64,000 nucleotides of DNA from Streptomyces marianii (GTDB lineage Bacteria > Actinomycetota > Actinomycetes > Streptomycetales > Streptomycetaceae). The notes under the pieces are model-generated. The model searched no databases. It saw nothing but the letters and a program-made list of their open reading frames with translations, and had not been told where the DNA came from. The DNA is taken from positions 1,550,001 through 1,614,000 of the forward strand of contig NZ_VAWE01000001.1 of NCBI RefSeq assembly GCF_005795905.1. Reading direction: 5' to 3'. The position numbers and the translations under genes were made by a program. Below, in pieces: positions 16,510-25,174 of this stretch; within the stretch, counting starts at the first letter, position 1; each line of letters begins with the position of its first letter.

Positions 16510-17789
16510 GGACGCTGCGCACGGGGACGGCGGCCTGGGCGGCGGCCGGTTCGCTGCTGCTGACGGGCTGTGAGTTCAGCGGTCTGCACGACGTCGGACT
16601 GCCCGGCGGTGCCGCGGCCGACGGCAACGCCTACCGGGTGACCGTCGAGTTCAGGGACGTGCTCGACCTGGTGCCCCAGTCGGCGGTGAAGGTGAACGAC
16701 GTCACCGTCGGCGCGGTCGAGAAGGTCGAACTGGACGGCTGGCACGCCCGGGTCCGGCTGCGCGTCGCGGACTCGGCGGCACTGCCCGCCAACGCGATCG
16801 CCGAGCTGCGGCAGACCAGCATGCTCGGCGAGAAATACGTGGCGCTGTCCGCGCCCGTGGACGCCGCCCCGGCGGGCCGGCTGAAGGACGGCGCCCGGAT
16901 CCCGCTGTCCCGCAGCGGCCGCAATCCGGAGGTCGAGGAGGTGCTGTCCGCGCTGTCCGCGCTGCTCAACGGCGGCGGGGTCGCCCAGCTGAAGACCATC
17001 ACCACCGAGCTCAACAAGGCCTTGGAGGGCCGGGAGAACCGGGTCAGGTCCCTGCTGACGGAGCTGGACACCTTCATCGGCGGTCTCGACGGCCGGCGCA
17101 GGGAGATCGTCCGGGCGCTGGCCGGCATCGACCGGCTCGCCAAGCGGCTGGCACAGGAGAAGAAGACGATCGCGGGGGCCCTCGACACGGTGCCCCCGGC
17201 GCTGAAGGTCCTGGCCGACCAGCGGCGAAGCCTGACAGCCATGCTCACGTCGCTGTCGAAACTGGGCAGGACCGGCAGCCGTGTGATCAACGCGTCGCGG
17301 GACGACACCGTGGCCAACCTGAAGAGCCTGCGGCCGATCCTGGAGCAGCTCAACGCGGCGGGAGCCGATCTGCCCAACGCCCTTGAACTGCTGACGACGT
17401 ATCCGTTCCCGCGCAACGCCGTCGACGCGATCCACGGCGACTACGTCAATCTGAAGATCACCGCCGATCTCGACCTCGCCTCGGTCTACGGCAATCTCGC
17501 CGACGGGCCGTCGCGGCCCGGCGGTGGCGGACCGGACCGGCCCGGGCTGCCCGGCGTACCGGATCCGCCGGAACTCCCCGGTGTCCCGGACGTCCCCGGT
17601 GTCCCGGAGTCCACCACCCTGCCGGACGGACCCGGCGGGCCCGCCGTTCCGCCGCCGCCCGGCGGCGGACTGTGCCCGCCGGTGTGCGCGGGCAGTCAGG
17701 CGTCGTACGGGGGCGACAACGGCGGCGGACGTCCGCCGGGGATCGATCTCGCACTCGCGGAGCTGATGCTGAAGGGGATGCAGCCGTGA
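16506..17789 (+). CDS. mceE: Mce family lipoprotein, fifth (MceE/LprK position)
   Basis: The 427-residue protein has a lipobox LLTGC (18-22), so Cys22 should be lipidated; this is the usual feature of the fifth Mce subunit. The Mce domain reads FRDVLDLVPQSAVKVNDVTVG and TSMLGEKYVAL. The last 90 residues are rich in Pro and Gly with repeated LPGVPD-type units. Overlaps with both neighbours are 4 bp. Confidence 0.92.
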   Translation: MRTLRTGTAAWAAAGSLLLTGCEFSGLHDVGLPGGAAADGNAYRVTVEFRDVLDLVPQSAVKVNDVTVGAVEKVELDGWHARVRLRVADSAALPANAIAELRQTSMLGEKYVALSAPVDAAPAGRLKDGARIPLSRSGRNPEVEEVLSALSALLNGGGVAQLKTITTELNKALEGRENRVRSLLTELDTFIGGLDGRRREIVRALAGIDRLAKRLAQEKKTIAGALDTVPPALKVLADQRRSLTAMLTSLSKLGRTGSRVINASRDDTVANLKSLRPILEQLNAAGADLPNALELLTTYPFPRNAVDAIHGDYVNLKITADLDLASVYGNLADGPSRPGGGGPDRPGLPGVPDPPELPGVPDVPGVPESTTLPDGPGGPAVPPPPGGGLCPPVCAGSQASYGGDNGGGRPPGIDLALAELMLKGMQP

Positions 17790-19063
17790 TCACACGAACG
17801 GTCAGGATCCAGCTCGCGGCCTTCGCCGCGGTCACCGCGGTCGGTGTGTCGTACGTCGGGGCCCGCTATACGGGCCTGGTGGACGCCGTCCTCGACCGCG
17901 GCTACACCGTACGGGCCGACCTCGCCGACTCGGGCGGCGTCTTCCGGGGCGCGGAGGTCACCTACCGGGGCGTGCCCGTGGGCCGCGTCGGGGAGCTGGG
18001 GCTGACCGGGCGGGACGGCGTCTCGGTGGACCTGGACATCGAGGACGGTGCCCGGATCCCGGCGGACACCGTGGCGGTCGTGGCGAACCGTTCGGCGGTC
18101 GGCGAGCAGTACGTCGACCTGCAGCCCCGCAGCACGGGCGGCCCGTACCTCCGCGAGGGCGACGTCATCGCCCGCGCCGACACCCGGGTGCCGCTGCCCA
18201 CCACCGACGTCGTCCTGAGCCTGGACCGGCTGGTGAACTCCGTCGGCAGGGAGGACCTGCGGATCACGGTCGACGAACTCGGCAAGGCGTTCGCGGGCAC
18301 CGGTCCGGAGCTGAGCAGACTGGTGGACTCCGGCAACAGCCTGGTCGAGTCGGCGTCCGAGTCGCTGCCGCAGACGATCGCCCTGATCGAGGACTCCCGG
18401 AAGGTGCTCGGCACCCAGGCCGAACAGGGCTCGGCCATCCGGTCCTTCTCACGGGACCTCGCGGCGCTCACCGCGGAGCTGAAGTCCTCCGACGGTGACA
18501 TCCGCCGACTCGTCGGCTCCGGAGCGCCCGCCGCACAGGAGGTCGACTCGCTGCTGTCGGAGACCCGGCCGCATCTGCCCGTGCTGCTGGGAAACCTGAT
18601 CAGCGGCGGCCAGATCACGGTGGCCCGGCTGCCCGGTGTGGAACAGGCCCTGGTCACCTTCCCCGTGGTGGTGGCGGGCAGTTGGACGGTGATCCCCGGG
18701 GACGGCACCACCCACTTCGGGATGGTGGCGAACGCCGACGACCCGCCGGCGTGCCGGCAGGGCTACGGCACCCAGCGGCGCGACCCCTCGGACACCCGGG
18801 AGCGGCCCGCGAACACGGCGGCGCGCTGCACGGCCCCGCGCGGCGGACCCACCTCGGTCCGCGGTGCGCAGAACGCACCCGGCCCGTCGGGGCGTTCCGG
18901 CGGCGGCGCGGACCCGGCCGCGTACGTCGCCCCCTATGACCCGGAGACCGGCACGGCCGCCGGCCCGGACGGAACGCTCGTCGAGATCGGCTCGACGGGC
19001 GGCGAACGGAGCGTGTTCGGAAAGGAGTCATGGCAATGGCTGCTCGTGGGACCGATGGCATGA
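17786..19063 (+). CDS. mceF: Mce family protein, sixth (MceF position)
   Basis: The 425-residue final Mce subunit has an N-terminal hydrophobic anchor (IQLAAFAAVTAVGVSYVG), the core DSGGVFRGAEVTYRGVPVGRVGEL and NRSAVGEQYVDL, a helical domain, and a C-terminal region with two Cys that may form a disulfide outside the cell. It starts at a GTG overlapping the MceE stop. The next gene begins inside its 3' end, with its ribosome binding site AAAGGAG at 19021-19027. Confidence 0.92.
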   Translation: MITRTVRIQLAAFAAVTAVGVSYVGARYTGLVDAVLDRGYTVRADLADSGGVFRGAEVTYRGVPVGRVGELGLTGRDGVSVDLDIEDGARIPADTVAVVANRSAVGEQYVDLQPRSTGGPYLREGDVIARADTRVPLPTTDVVLSLDRLVNSVGREDLRITVDELGKAFAGTGPELSRLVDSGNSLVESASESLPQTIALIEDSRKVLGTQAEQGSAIRSFSRDLAALTAELKSSDGDIRRLVGSGAPAAQEVDSLLSETRPHLPVLLGNLISGGQITVARLPGVEQALVTFPVVVAGSWTVIPGDGTTHFGMVANADDPPACRQGYGTQRRDPSDTRERPANTAARCTAPRGGPTSVRGAQNAPGPSGRSGGGADPAAYVAPYDPETGTAAGPDGTLVEIGSTGGERSVFGKESWQWLLVGPMA

Positions 19064-19740
19064 CGGACATGGCGGCGGAGGGCGCGGGCGGCGGGCACGG
19101 CGGGCAACGCGCCTCCACTCCGACGACAGGGGGCGCGGACGCGGGCCCGGCGACCGGCACGGCGGCCTCGGGCCGCGGGGCGGGCGACGTGCGACCGGGG
19201 CGCGTACCGGGAGCCGTCCGGGCGCTCGGCCGGCTCGCGTCAGGGGCGGTCGCGGCCGCCCGGCGCGGCAGGGCGGTGCCCGCCGTGCTCGCGGTGGCCA
19301 CCGTCGTCACGACGGCCCTCTCCCTGTGGCTCGGCCACCGGGTGCACGAACAGCGTGCCGGCGAGGAGCGCCGCCAGGACATCCTGGCCGCGGCCCGCCG
19401 GTCGGCGCTGAACTTCACCTCGCTCGACTACCGGCACTACGAGCGGGACAGCGCGAACGTCCTCAAGGGCGCGACCGGCGACTTCAAGGAGCAGTTCGCA
19501 GCGCAGACCGCGGAGCTGACCAGGCTCGTCGCCGCGAACAAGTCGGTCTCCCAGGGGCAGGTGCTGGAGGCCGGCATCGCCCGTGCCGACGAACGCACCG
19601 CCCGGGTGCTGGTCGTCGCCGACAGCAAGGTGACGAACTCGGCCGCCCCGGAAGGCCAGTCCCGTACCTACCGGCTCCAGCTCGACCTCGTGCTCGAAGG
19701 CGGCCGCTGGCTGACGTCGAACGTCGAGTTCGTCGGCTGA
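19036..19740 (+). CDS. Mce-associated membrane protein, first
   Basis: The 234-residue protein has a Gly/Ala-rich N-terminus, one membrane helix (about 83-100, VPAVLAVATVVTTALSLWLG) and an extracytoplasmic C-terminal domain with LNFTSLDYRHYERDSANVLKG, the SnoaL-like motif of Mce-associated (Mas) proteins. These stabilise the Mce complex. The ATG at 19036 is preferred because AGGAG lies 8 nt upstream; ATG at 19030 or 19060 is also in frame. It overlaps the end of mceF by 28 bp. Confidence 0.85.
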   Translation: MAARGTDGMTDMAAEGAGGGHGGQRASTPTTGGADAGPATGTAASGRGAGDVRPGRVPGAVRALGRLASGAVAAARRGRAVPAVLAVATVVTTALSLWLGHRVHEQRAGEERRQDILAAARRSALNFTSLDYRHYERDSANVLKGATGDFKEQFAAQTAELTRLVAANKSVSQGQVLEAGIARADERTARVLVVADSKVTNSAAPEGQSRTYRLQLDLVLEGGRWLTSNVEFVG

Positions 19741-19788
19741 CCCGCGCCCGCCGTCGCGCCAGTACGCCCCACAGTGAGGAGAATCCCC

Positions 19789-20655
19789 GTGGCGAACACG
19801 ACGACCCGCGGCCGTGGCGCTGGCTCCCCCGGCCGGCGCTCGATGACCGCCGCGGCCCGGGCGGCGGCCAAGCGTGCCGGACAGGCTCGGCAGACCGGGG
19901 GCGGCCGGCGGACGGCGCCCGGCGCGGACACCCCCGGCCGGCCCGCCGACGGCTCCGGCGCCGTGGTGTCCGGACGGACCCTGCGCGCCGAGGACCCTCC
20001 GGCCGCGGGCACCGAACCCGACTGGGAGGCACCCGACTGGGAGGAGCGGGAGCGGGAGGAGCCGGAGCCGGAGCCGGGCGCGGGGCCCTCGGCCGCCGCC
20101 CCGGCCGGGGAGGACGGAGAGGACGGCGGCCCGGAGGGCCGGCGGTCCCCGCGGCGCAGGCTGCCGGTCCGCGCGGTACTGGCCGTGCTGACCGTCGCCG
20201 GGCTGGTCGCGGCGGCCGTCCTGGGCACGGCGTACGCGCGCGGCCGGCAGGCCGACGAAGGACGCACCGGCGCTCTGGCGGCGGCGCGGAAGGCGGCGCC
20301 GGCCGTGCTCTCGTACGACCACCGGCATCTGGACCGGGACTTCGCCGCCGCCCGCGGCCATCTCACCGGGCCCTTCCTGGAGGAGTACCGCAGGACGACG
20401 GCGAAGGTCGTGGCGCCCACCGCGAAGAAGTACCAGGGGGTGGTCACGGCCTCGGTGGTGACGCCGCCCGGCGGCGGCAGCCCCGCCGCCTCGGTGGTCT
20501 CGGCGTCGCCGGACCGGGCCGTGGTCCTGCTGTTCGTCAACCAGGTGACGCGCAGTACCCGGGTCGACGGGCCCCGGGTGGATCTGAACCGGGTCCGGAT
20601 GGAGCTGACCCGCACCTCCGGCGGCTGGAAGGTCAGCGCGGTCGACGCGCTGTAG
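19789..20655 (+). CDS. Mce-associated membrane protein, second
   Basis: The 288-residue protein has an Ala/Arg-rich then Glu/Pro-rich cytoplasmic region, a single transmembrane helix (about 125-145) and a SnoaL-like extracytoplasmic domain with LSYDHRHLDRDFAAARGHLTGPF. It is the last gene of the mce operon, and the GTG at 19789 follows GAGGAGA. A roughly 55-bp stretch of its coding sequence (about 20464-20519, encoding PGGGSPAASVVSASPDRA) is duplicated in the noncoding DNA at about 20832-20890. Confidence 0.85.
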   Translation: MANTTTRGRGAGSPGRRSMTAAARAAAKRAGQARQTGGGRRTAPGADTPGRPADGSGAVVSGRTLRAEDPPAAGTEPDWEAPDWEEREREEPEPEPGAGPSAAAPAGEDGEDGGPEGRRSPRRRLPVRAVLAVLTVAGLVAAAVLGTAYARGRQADEGRTGALAAARKAAPAVLSYDHRHLDRDFAAARGHLTGPFLEEYRRTTAKVVAPTAKKYQGVVTASVVTPPGGGSPAASVVSASPDRAVVLLFVNQVTRSTRVDGPRVDLNRVRMELTRTSGGWKVSAVDAL

Positions 20656-20676
20656 CGCCGCCGGGAGGGCCCCTGC

Positions 20677-20737
20677 GCCTCCCGGGTGGACGGGGGACGG
20701 CCGTGCAGGCCGCCCCGGTCCACCCGGGAGGCCTTTT
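20677..20737 (+). terminator. Rho-independent terminator of the mce operon
   Basis: A perfect 15-bp stem (GCCTCCCGGGTGGAC at 20677-20691 with its complement at 20718-20732) is followed by CTTTTC. It lies 22 bp after the last mce-operon stop. Confidence 0.9.
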
Positions 20738-20773
20738 CGTGCTACCCGGCCGGGCCCGGGCGCTCATGCCCGT

Positions 20774-20850
20774 CCCGCGCACCCGGGCGCCCTCGGGCGG
20801 TGCGGGAAATACGACCGCCTCGGCGCGAGTCCGCCGCCCGCGGCGGCGGC
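20774..20850. repeat. 78-bp direct repeat, right copy
   Basis: This copy matches 7730-7807 in the same orientation, with an identical 35-bp core, a handful of substitutions and one gap. It lies just past the mce terminator and so closes the sigma-mce block. Confidence 0.8.
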
Positions 20851-20890
20851 AGCCCGGCTGCCTCGGTGGTCTCGGCGTCGCCGGACCGGG
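20832..20890 (+). repeat. Duplicated fragment of the second Mce-associated gene
   Basis: About 55 bp closely match the coding sequence at 20464-20519, including an identical run over CCTCGGTGGTCTCGGCGTCG. The copy has no gene context and overlaps the end of the 78-bp repeat, so the region is a mosaic. Confidence 0.75.
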
Positions 20891-20930
20891 CTCCGCACAC
20901 CCCCGCCTCGCCCACCCCGTCCCCGTCCGG

Positions 20931-21421
20931 GGCGGACTCACTTCGTCCACCCGGACGCGCTTCCGCCGCCTTCACGCCCTCCGCCCCCGTCCGCCCCGGG
21001 CACATCTCCGCCGCAGGTCGCCCCACATCCGAGCCCCGCACACGGCTTCCCGTCCCGCCCACCCCGGGGCGTCTTCCGTGCTGCCATGGGACGCCGTATC
21101 GCGCCCGCCCCACCCGGCCCCGGGCCGCCGAGGACCGGAAGCGTCCGTATGTCGGTCGGATTGCGGCCCGGTCTTGGCGGACGCACTTCGTCCACCCGGA
21201 CGCGCTTCCGCCGCCTTCACGCCCTCCGCCCCCGTCCGCCCCGGGCACATCTCCGCCGCAGGTCGCCCCACATCCGAGCCCCGCACACGGCTTCCCGTCC
21301 CGCCCACCCCGGGGCGTCTTCCATGCTGCCGTGGGACGCCGTATCGCGCCCGCCCCACCCGGCCCCGGGCCGCCGAGGACGGGAAGCGTCCGCATGTCGG
21401 TCGGATTGCGGCCCGGTCTTG
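20931..21421. repeat. 245-bp tandem repeat, two copies
   Basis: Copy 1 (20931-21175) and copy 2 (21176-21421) differ at only a few positions. All open frames through them are repeats of one another with no start context, so the region is probably noncoding. It ends exactly where the hyi promoter begins (TTGACA at 21419). Confidence 0.9.
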
Positions 21422-21483
21422 ACAGCTCTCCCCCACGCCAGGCAATCTTCCATTAAGCAGAAATGAGTTTCCGCAATACGGAA
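21419..21483 (+). promoter_or_regulatory. hyi-glxR promoter and TTCCG-N5-CGGAA operator
   Basis: A consensus -35 TTGACA (21419-21424), an 18-bp spacer and CAATCT (21443-21448) form a likely promoter. About 20 bp downstream lies the palindrome TTCCGCAATACGGAA (21469-21483), which abuts the ribosome binding site GGAAGGAG. The same palindrome type precedes gcl (45637-45651). Confidence 0.7.
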
Positions 21484-21497
21484 GGAGCGCCCCCCTC

Positions 21498-22337
21498 ATG
21501 GGATACACGGACCAGCGCTTCGATGTGAACCTCTCGATCCTCTTCACGGAACTCCCGCTGCTGGAGCGCCCCGCGGCCGCCGCCGCGGCGGGCTTCACGG
21601 CGGTCGAGCTGTGGTGGCCCTGGATCGACACCCCCACGCCCGACCAGAGCGAACTGGACGAGCTGAGGCAGGCTCTCGAGAACTCCGGCACCCGGCTGGT
21701 GGGCCTGAACTTCTACGCCGGCCGGCTTCCGGGCCCGGACCGCGGCGCCCTCTCCGTGCCCGGTGAGGAGTCGGACCGCTTCCGCGCCAACATCGACGTG
21801 GCCGCGGACTTCGCCGCCTCGGTCGGCTGCAAGGCGCTCAACGCCCTCTACGGCAACCGGGTCGAGGGCGTGGATCCGGCGGTACAGGACGAACTCGCCC
21901 TGGAGAACCTGGTGACGGCGGCCCGCGCGGCCGACCGGGTGGGCGCGATCCTGCTGATCGAGACCCTGAACAAGCCGGAGTCCCCGCTCTACCCGCTGGT
22001 GAGCGCGCCCTCCGCGATCGAGGTCGTGGACAGGGTCAACGCCGCCACCGGCCTCGGCAACGCCAAGTTCCTGCTCGACATCTACCACCTGTCGATGAAC
22101 GGCGAGGACGTCGCGGCCGTCATCGACGCGTACGCGGCGAAGACCGGCCATGTGCAGATCGCGGACAGCCCGGGCCGCGGCGCGCCGGGCACCGGCTCCC
22201 TGCCGCTCGAGGAGCTGCTCGACCGGCTGAGGAAGGCCGGCTACGACGGCTGGATCGGCCTGGAGTACAAGGCCGGCGACCGTCCGAGCGCCCGGTCCTT
22301 CGACTGGCTCCCCGAGAGCGCCCGGCCCGCGCACTGA
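21498..22337 (+). CDS. hyi: Hydroxypyruvate isomerase
   Basis: This 279-residue xylose-isomerase-like TIM barrel interconverts hydroxypyruvate and tartronate semialdehyde. Metal-ligand and catalytic positions are visible: Glu155 in LLIETLN, Asp194 and His197 in FLLDIYHL, and Glu256 in WIGLEYK. The length matches the Hyi family. The ATG at 21498 follows GGAAGGAG. It is 59 bp upstream of glxR and in one operon with it, in the glyoxylate-to-glycerate route fed by allantoin breakdown. Another sugar isomerase of this fold is possible but unlikely given glxR and gcl. Confidence 0.93.
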   Translation: MGYTDQRFDVNLSILFTELPLLERPAAAAAAGFTAVELWWPWIDTPTPDQSELDELRQALENSGTRLVGLNFYAGRLPGPDRGALSVPGEESDRFRANIDVAADFAASVGCKALNALYGNRVEGVDPAVQDELALENLVTAARAADRVGAILLIETLNKPESPLYPLVSAPSAIEVVDRVNAATGLGNAKFLLDIYHLSMNGEDVAAVIDAYAAKTGHVQIADSPGRGAPGTGSLPLEELLDRLRKAGYDGWIGLEYKAGDRPSARSFDWLPESARPAH

Positions 22338-22396
22338 CCTCCGGCCCGCCGTCCGCCGACTCCCTTTCGTACCACCGCTTCAAGAGAGGCACCCCG

Positions 22397-23314
22397 ATGA
22401 GCACCCTCGCAGACTCCTCCCGCCCCAACCTGCCCACGATCGCGTGGATCGGCCTCGGCATCATGGGCTCACCCATGTCCGAGAACCTGATCAAGGCGGG
22501 CTACCAGGTGACCGGCTTCACCCTGGAGCAGGAGAAGCTGGACCGGCTCACGGCCGCCGGCGGCACCGCCGCCGCCTCGATCGCCGAGGCCGTCGGGGAC
22601 GCCGACGTCGTGATCACCATGGTCCCCGCCTCGCCGCAGGTGGAGGCCATCGCGTACGGTCCGGACGGGATCCTGGAGAACGCGAAGCGCGGCGCCCTGC
22701 TGATCGACATGTCCTCGATCACCCCGCAGACCTCCGTCGACCTGGCGGCGAACGCCGCCGACAAGGGAATCCGCGTCCTGGACGCCCCGGTCTCGGGCGG
22801 CGAGGCCGGTGCCGTCGAGGCGGTACTGTCGATCATGGTCGGCGGCGAGCAGGACGCCTTCGACGAGGCCCGACCGATCCTCGAGGCCCTGGGCAGGACG
22901 ATCGTCCTGTGCGGTCCGCACGGCTCCGGCCAGACGGTGAAGGCCGCCAACCAGCTGATCGTCGCCGTCAACATCCAGGCCTGCGCCGAGGCCGTCGTCT
23001 TCCTCGAGAAGTCCGGCGTGGACCTGCGAGCGGCCCTGGACGTCCTCAACGGCGGACTGGCCGGCTCCACCGTCCTGACCCGCAAGAAGGACAACTTCCT
23101 CGACCGCGACTTCAGGCCGGGCTTCCGCATCGACCTCCACCACAAGGACATGGGCATCGTCACCGACGCCGCCCGCAACGTCGGTGCCGCACTGCCGGTC
23201 GGGGCCGTCGTCGCCCAGCTGGTCGCCTCCCTGCGCGCCCAGGGCGACGGGGGCCTGGACCACTCAGCGCTGCTCCGCGCGGTCGAGCGCCTGTCCGGCT
23301 CACCGGTCGCCTGA
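22397..23314 (+). CDS. glxR: 2-hydroxy-3-oxopropionate (tartronate semialdehyde) reductase
   Basis: The 305-residue beta-hydroxyacid dehydrogenase reduces tartronate semialdehyde to D-glycerate. The NAD(P) motif GLGIMGSP is at 19-26, the substrate-binding DAPVSGGEAGA near 132-142, and the catalytic Lys lies in GSGQTVKAANQL near 176-187. The start follows AAGAGAGG. It is second in the hyi operon and closed off by a terminator hairpin at 23491-23550. Confidence 0.94.
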   Translation: MSTLADSSRPNLPTIAWIGLGIMGSPMSENLIKAGYQVTGFTLEQEKLDRLTAAGGTAAASIAEAVGDADVVITMVPASPQVEAIAYGPDGILENAKRGALLIDMSSITPQTSVDLAANAADKGIRVLDAPVSGGEAGAVEAVLSIMVGGEQDAFDEARPILEALGRTIVLCGPHGSGQTVKAANQLIVAVNIQACAEAVVFLEKSGVDLRAALDVLNGGLAGSTVLTRKKDNFLDRDFRPGFRIDLHHKDMGIVTDAARNVGAALPVGAVVAQLVASLRAQGDGGLDHSALLRAVERLSGSPVA

Positions 23315-23462
23315 CCCGGCCGCCGGCGAGGCGCTCGCCGCGCACCCGCCCGGCGCCCGGCACCCTCCCGCCGGGCCGCCCGGGCCGGCGGGCACCACGT
23401 CCACCCGGGTCCACTCCCGAGGCGGCCGTCCACCTCGCTCCAGCCCGGGGCACCCCGCCCCC

Positions 23463-23482
23463 GGGGGTCGACGTCGACCCCC
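23463..23482. promoter_or_regulatory. Perfect 20-bp palindrome between glxR and catalase
   Basis: GGGGGTCGACGTCGACCCCC reads the same on both strands with no loop. It lies 149 bp past the glxR stop and 84 bp before the catalase promoter. It could be an operator or part of the terminator region. Confidence 0.45.
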
Positions 23483-23490
23483 CTCAGACA

Positions 23491-23550
23491 TCCGGGCCGT
23501 GGCCGCGCTGACACCTGTCCTGTCGCGCCCAAGCGCAGCCACGGCCCGGA
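23491..23550 (+). terminator. Terminator hairpin after hyi-glxR
   Basis: Perfect 13-bp arms TCCGGGCCGTGGC (23491-23503) and GCCACGGCCCGGA (23538-23550) enclose a loop that itself has GCGC pairing. It separates glxR from the catalase promoter 16 bp later. Confidence 0.75.
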
Positions 23551-23565
23551 TTCACACCCCTGACT

Positions 23566-23606
23566 TCAACAAACTGTTGACGTTTTCCCGGACGCGTACA
23601 TACGCT
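23566..23606 (+). promoter_or_regulatory. Catalase promoter with palindromic operator
   Basis: The palindrome TCAACAAACTGTTGA (23566-23580) overlaps a -35 TTGACG (23577-23582); an 18-bp spacer leads to TACGCT (23601-23606). The arrangement, and the distance to the start codon (45 nt), match the urate operon (6935-6975), including 16 of 17 bases across operator and -35. Confidence 0.72.
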
Positions 23607-23651
23607 CCTGGCACCTCAGCAGCTCCCGCACGGAAGGCCGCCCTCCCACCC

Positions 23652-25115
23652 ATGACGCAGCGCGTGCTTACGACCGAGTCCGGCGCTCCGGTCGCCGACA
23701 ACCAGAACTCCGCCACCGCCGGCGTCGGTGGCCCGCTCCTCCTCCAGGACCAGCACCTGCTGGAGAAGCTCGCCCGCTTCAACCGCGAGCGCATCCCGGA
23801 GCGAGTCGTCCACGCACGCGGCTCCGGCGCGTACGGCTACTTCGAGGTGACCGACGACGTCAGCGGCTTCACCCGGGCCGGTTTCCTGGACGCGATCGGC
23901 AAGCGCACCGAGGTCTTCCTGCGCTTCTCCACCGTCGCCGACTCGCTCGGCGGCGCGGACGCCGTCCGCGACCCGCGGGGCTTCGCGGTGAAGTTCTACA
24001 CCGAGGAGGGCAACTACGACCTCGTCGGCAACAACACCCCGGTGTTCTTCATCAAGGACCCGGTCAAGTTCCCGGACTTCATCCACTCCCAGAAGCGCGA
24101 CCCGTTCACCGGGAAGCAGGAGCCGGACAACGTCTGGGACTTCTGGGCCCATGCTCCGGAGGCCACCCACCAGATCACCTGGCTGATGGGCGACCGCGGC
24201 ATCCCGGCCTCGTACCGCCACATGAACGGCTACGGGTCGCACACCTACCAGTGGACGAACGCCGAGGGCGAGGCCTTCTTCGTCAAGTACCACTTCAAGA
24301 CGAACCAGGGCATCCGCTGCCTGAGCGGCGAGCAGGCCGCCGAGGTCGTGGGCACGGACCCCAACTCGCACCAGACGGACCTGCTCCAGGCGATCGAGCG
24401 GGGTGTGAACCCGTCCTGGACGCTGTACGTCCAGATCATGCCCGCGGCCGAGGCGGCGGACTACCGCTTCAACCCGTTCGACCTCACCAAGGTGTGGCCG
24501 CACGCCGACTACCCGCTGCAGCGCGTCGGCCGGCTGGTCCTCGACCGCAACCCGGACAACGTCTTCGCCGAGGTCGAGCAGGCGGCGTTCTCGCCGAACA
24601 ACTTCGTGCCGGGCATCGGGCCTTCGCCCGACAAGATGCTCCAGGGCCGCCTCTTCGCCTATGCGGACGCCCACCGCTACCGTCTCGGCGTCAACCACAC
24701 ACAGCTTCCGGTGAACGCGCCGAAGGCCGTTCCGGGCGGTGCCGACAACTACGGCCGGGACGGGCTCATGGCCACCCGCAACGGCTCCCGCCACGACAAG
24801 AACTACGAGCCCAACTCGTACGCGGGCCCGGTCCAGTCGGACGCCGCCCTGTCGGCCCCGCTGGCCCTCCACGGCCACACCGGCACGCACGCCGCACCGC
24901 AGCACGCCAAGGACGACGACTTCCACCAGGCCGGTGAGCTCTACCGCCTGATGTCGGAGGAGGAGAAGTCGCGTCTGGTCGCGAACATCGCCGGCGGCCT
25001 GTCCCAGGTCTCCCGCGACGACGTGATCGAGAAGAACCTCGCCCACTTCCACGCGGCCGACCCGGACTACGGCAGGCGTGTGCAGGAGGCGGTCACCGCC
25101 CTGCGCGAGGACTGA
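23652..25115 (+). CDS. Monofunctional heme catalase
   Basis: This 487-residue small-subunit catalase converts H2O2 to water and O2. The distal His54 (VVHARGSGAYGYF) and Asn127 (VGNNTPVFF) and the proximal heme ligand Tyr337 with Arg333 (GRLFAYADAHRYR) are present. The length fits clade 3 catalases. The ATG at 23652 is the start of homology. It lies next to hyi-glxR but has its own promoter, which is shared in design with the uricase operon. A role in removing uricase-derived H2O2 is inferred from that. A hairpin at 25125-25174 terminates it. Confidence 0.96.
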   Translation: MTQRVLTTESGAPVADNQNSATAGVGGPLLLQDQHLLEKLARFNRERIPERVVHARGSGAYGYFEVTDDVSGFTRAGFLDAIGKRTEVFLRFSTVADSLGGADAVRDPRGFAVKFYTEEGNYDLVGNNTPVFFIKDPVKFPDFIHSQKRDPFTGKQEPDNVWDFWAHAPEATHQITWLMGDRGIPASYRHMNGYGSHTYQWTNAEGEAFFVKYHFKTNQGIRCLSGEQAAEVVGTDPNSHQTDLLQAIERGVNPSWTLYVQIMPAAEAADYRFNPFDLTKVWPHADYPLQRVGRLVLDRNPDNVFAEVEQAAFSPNNFVPGIGPSPDKMLQGRLFAYADAHRYRLGVNHTQLPVNAPKAVPGGADNYGRDGLMATRNGSRHDKNYEPNSYAGPVQSDAALSAPLALHGHTGTHAAPQHAKDDDFHQAGELYRLMSEEEKSRLVANIAGGLSQVSRDDVIEKNLAHFHAADPDYGRRVQEAVTALRED

Positions 25116-25124
25116 GACTCCGCT

Positions 25125-25174
25125 CCCCCGACCGACCCCGCGGCGATCACAACGGCCGCGGCAGCGGTCGGGGG
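25125..25174 (+). terminator. Catalase terminator hairpin
   Basis: CCCCCGACCG (25125-25134) pairs with CGGTCGGGGG (25165-25174), with further CCGCGG-type pairing in the loop. It starts 10 bp after the catalase stop. Confidence 0.75.

Noticed and set aside
20686..21456. A 256-codon frame through the tandem repeat
   Set aside because: Its two halves are translations of the same 245-bp unit in shifted frames, and it crosses the mosaic junctions. There is no start signal.
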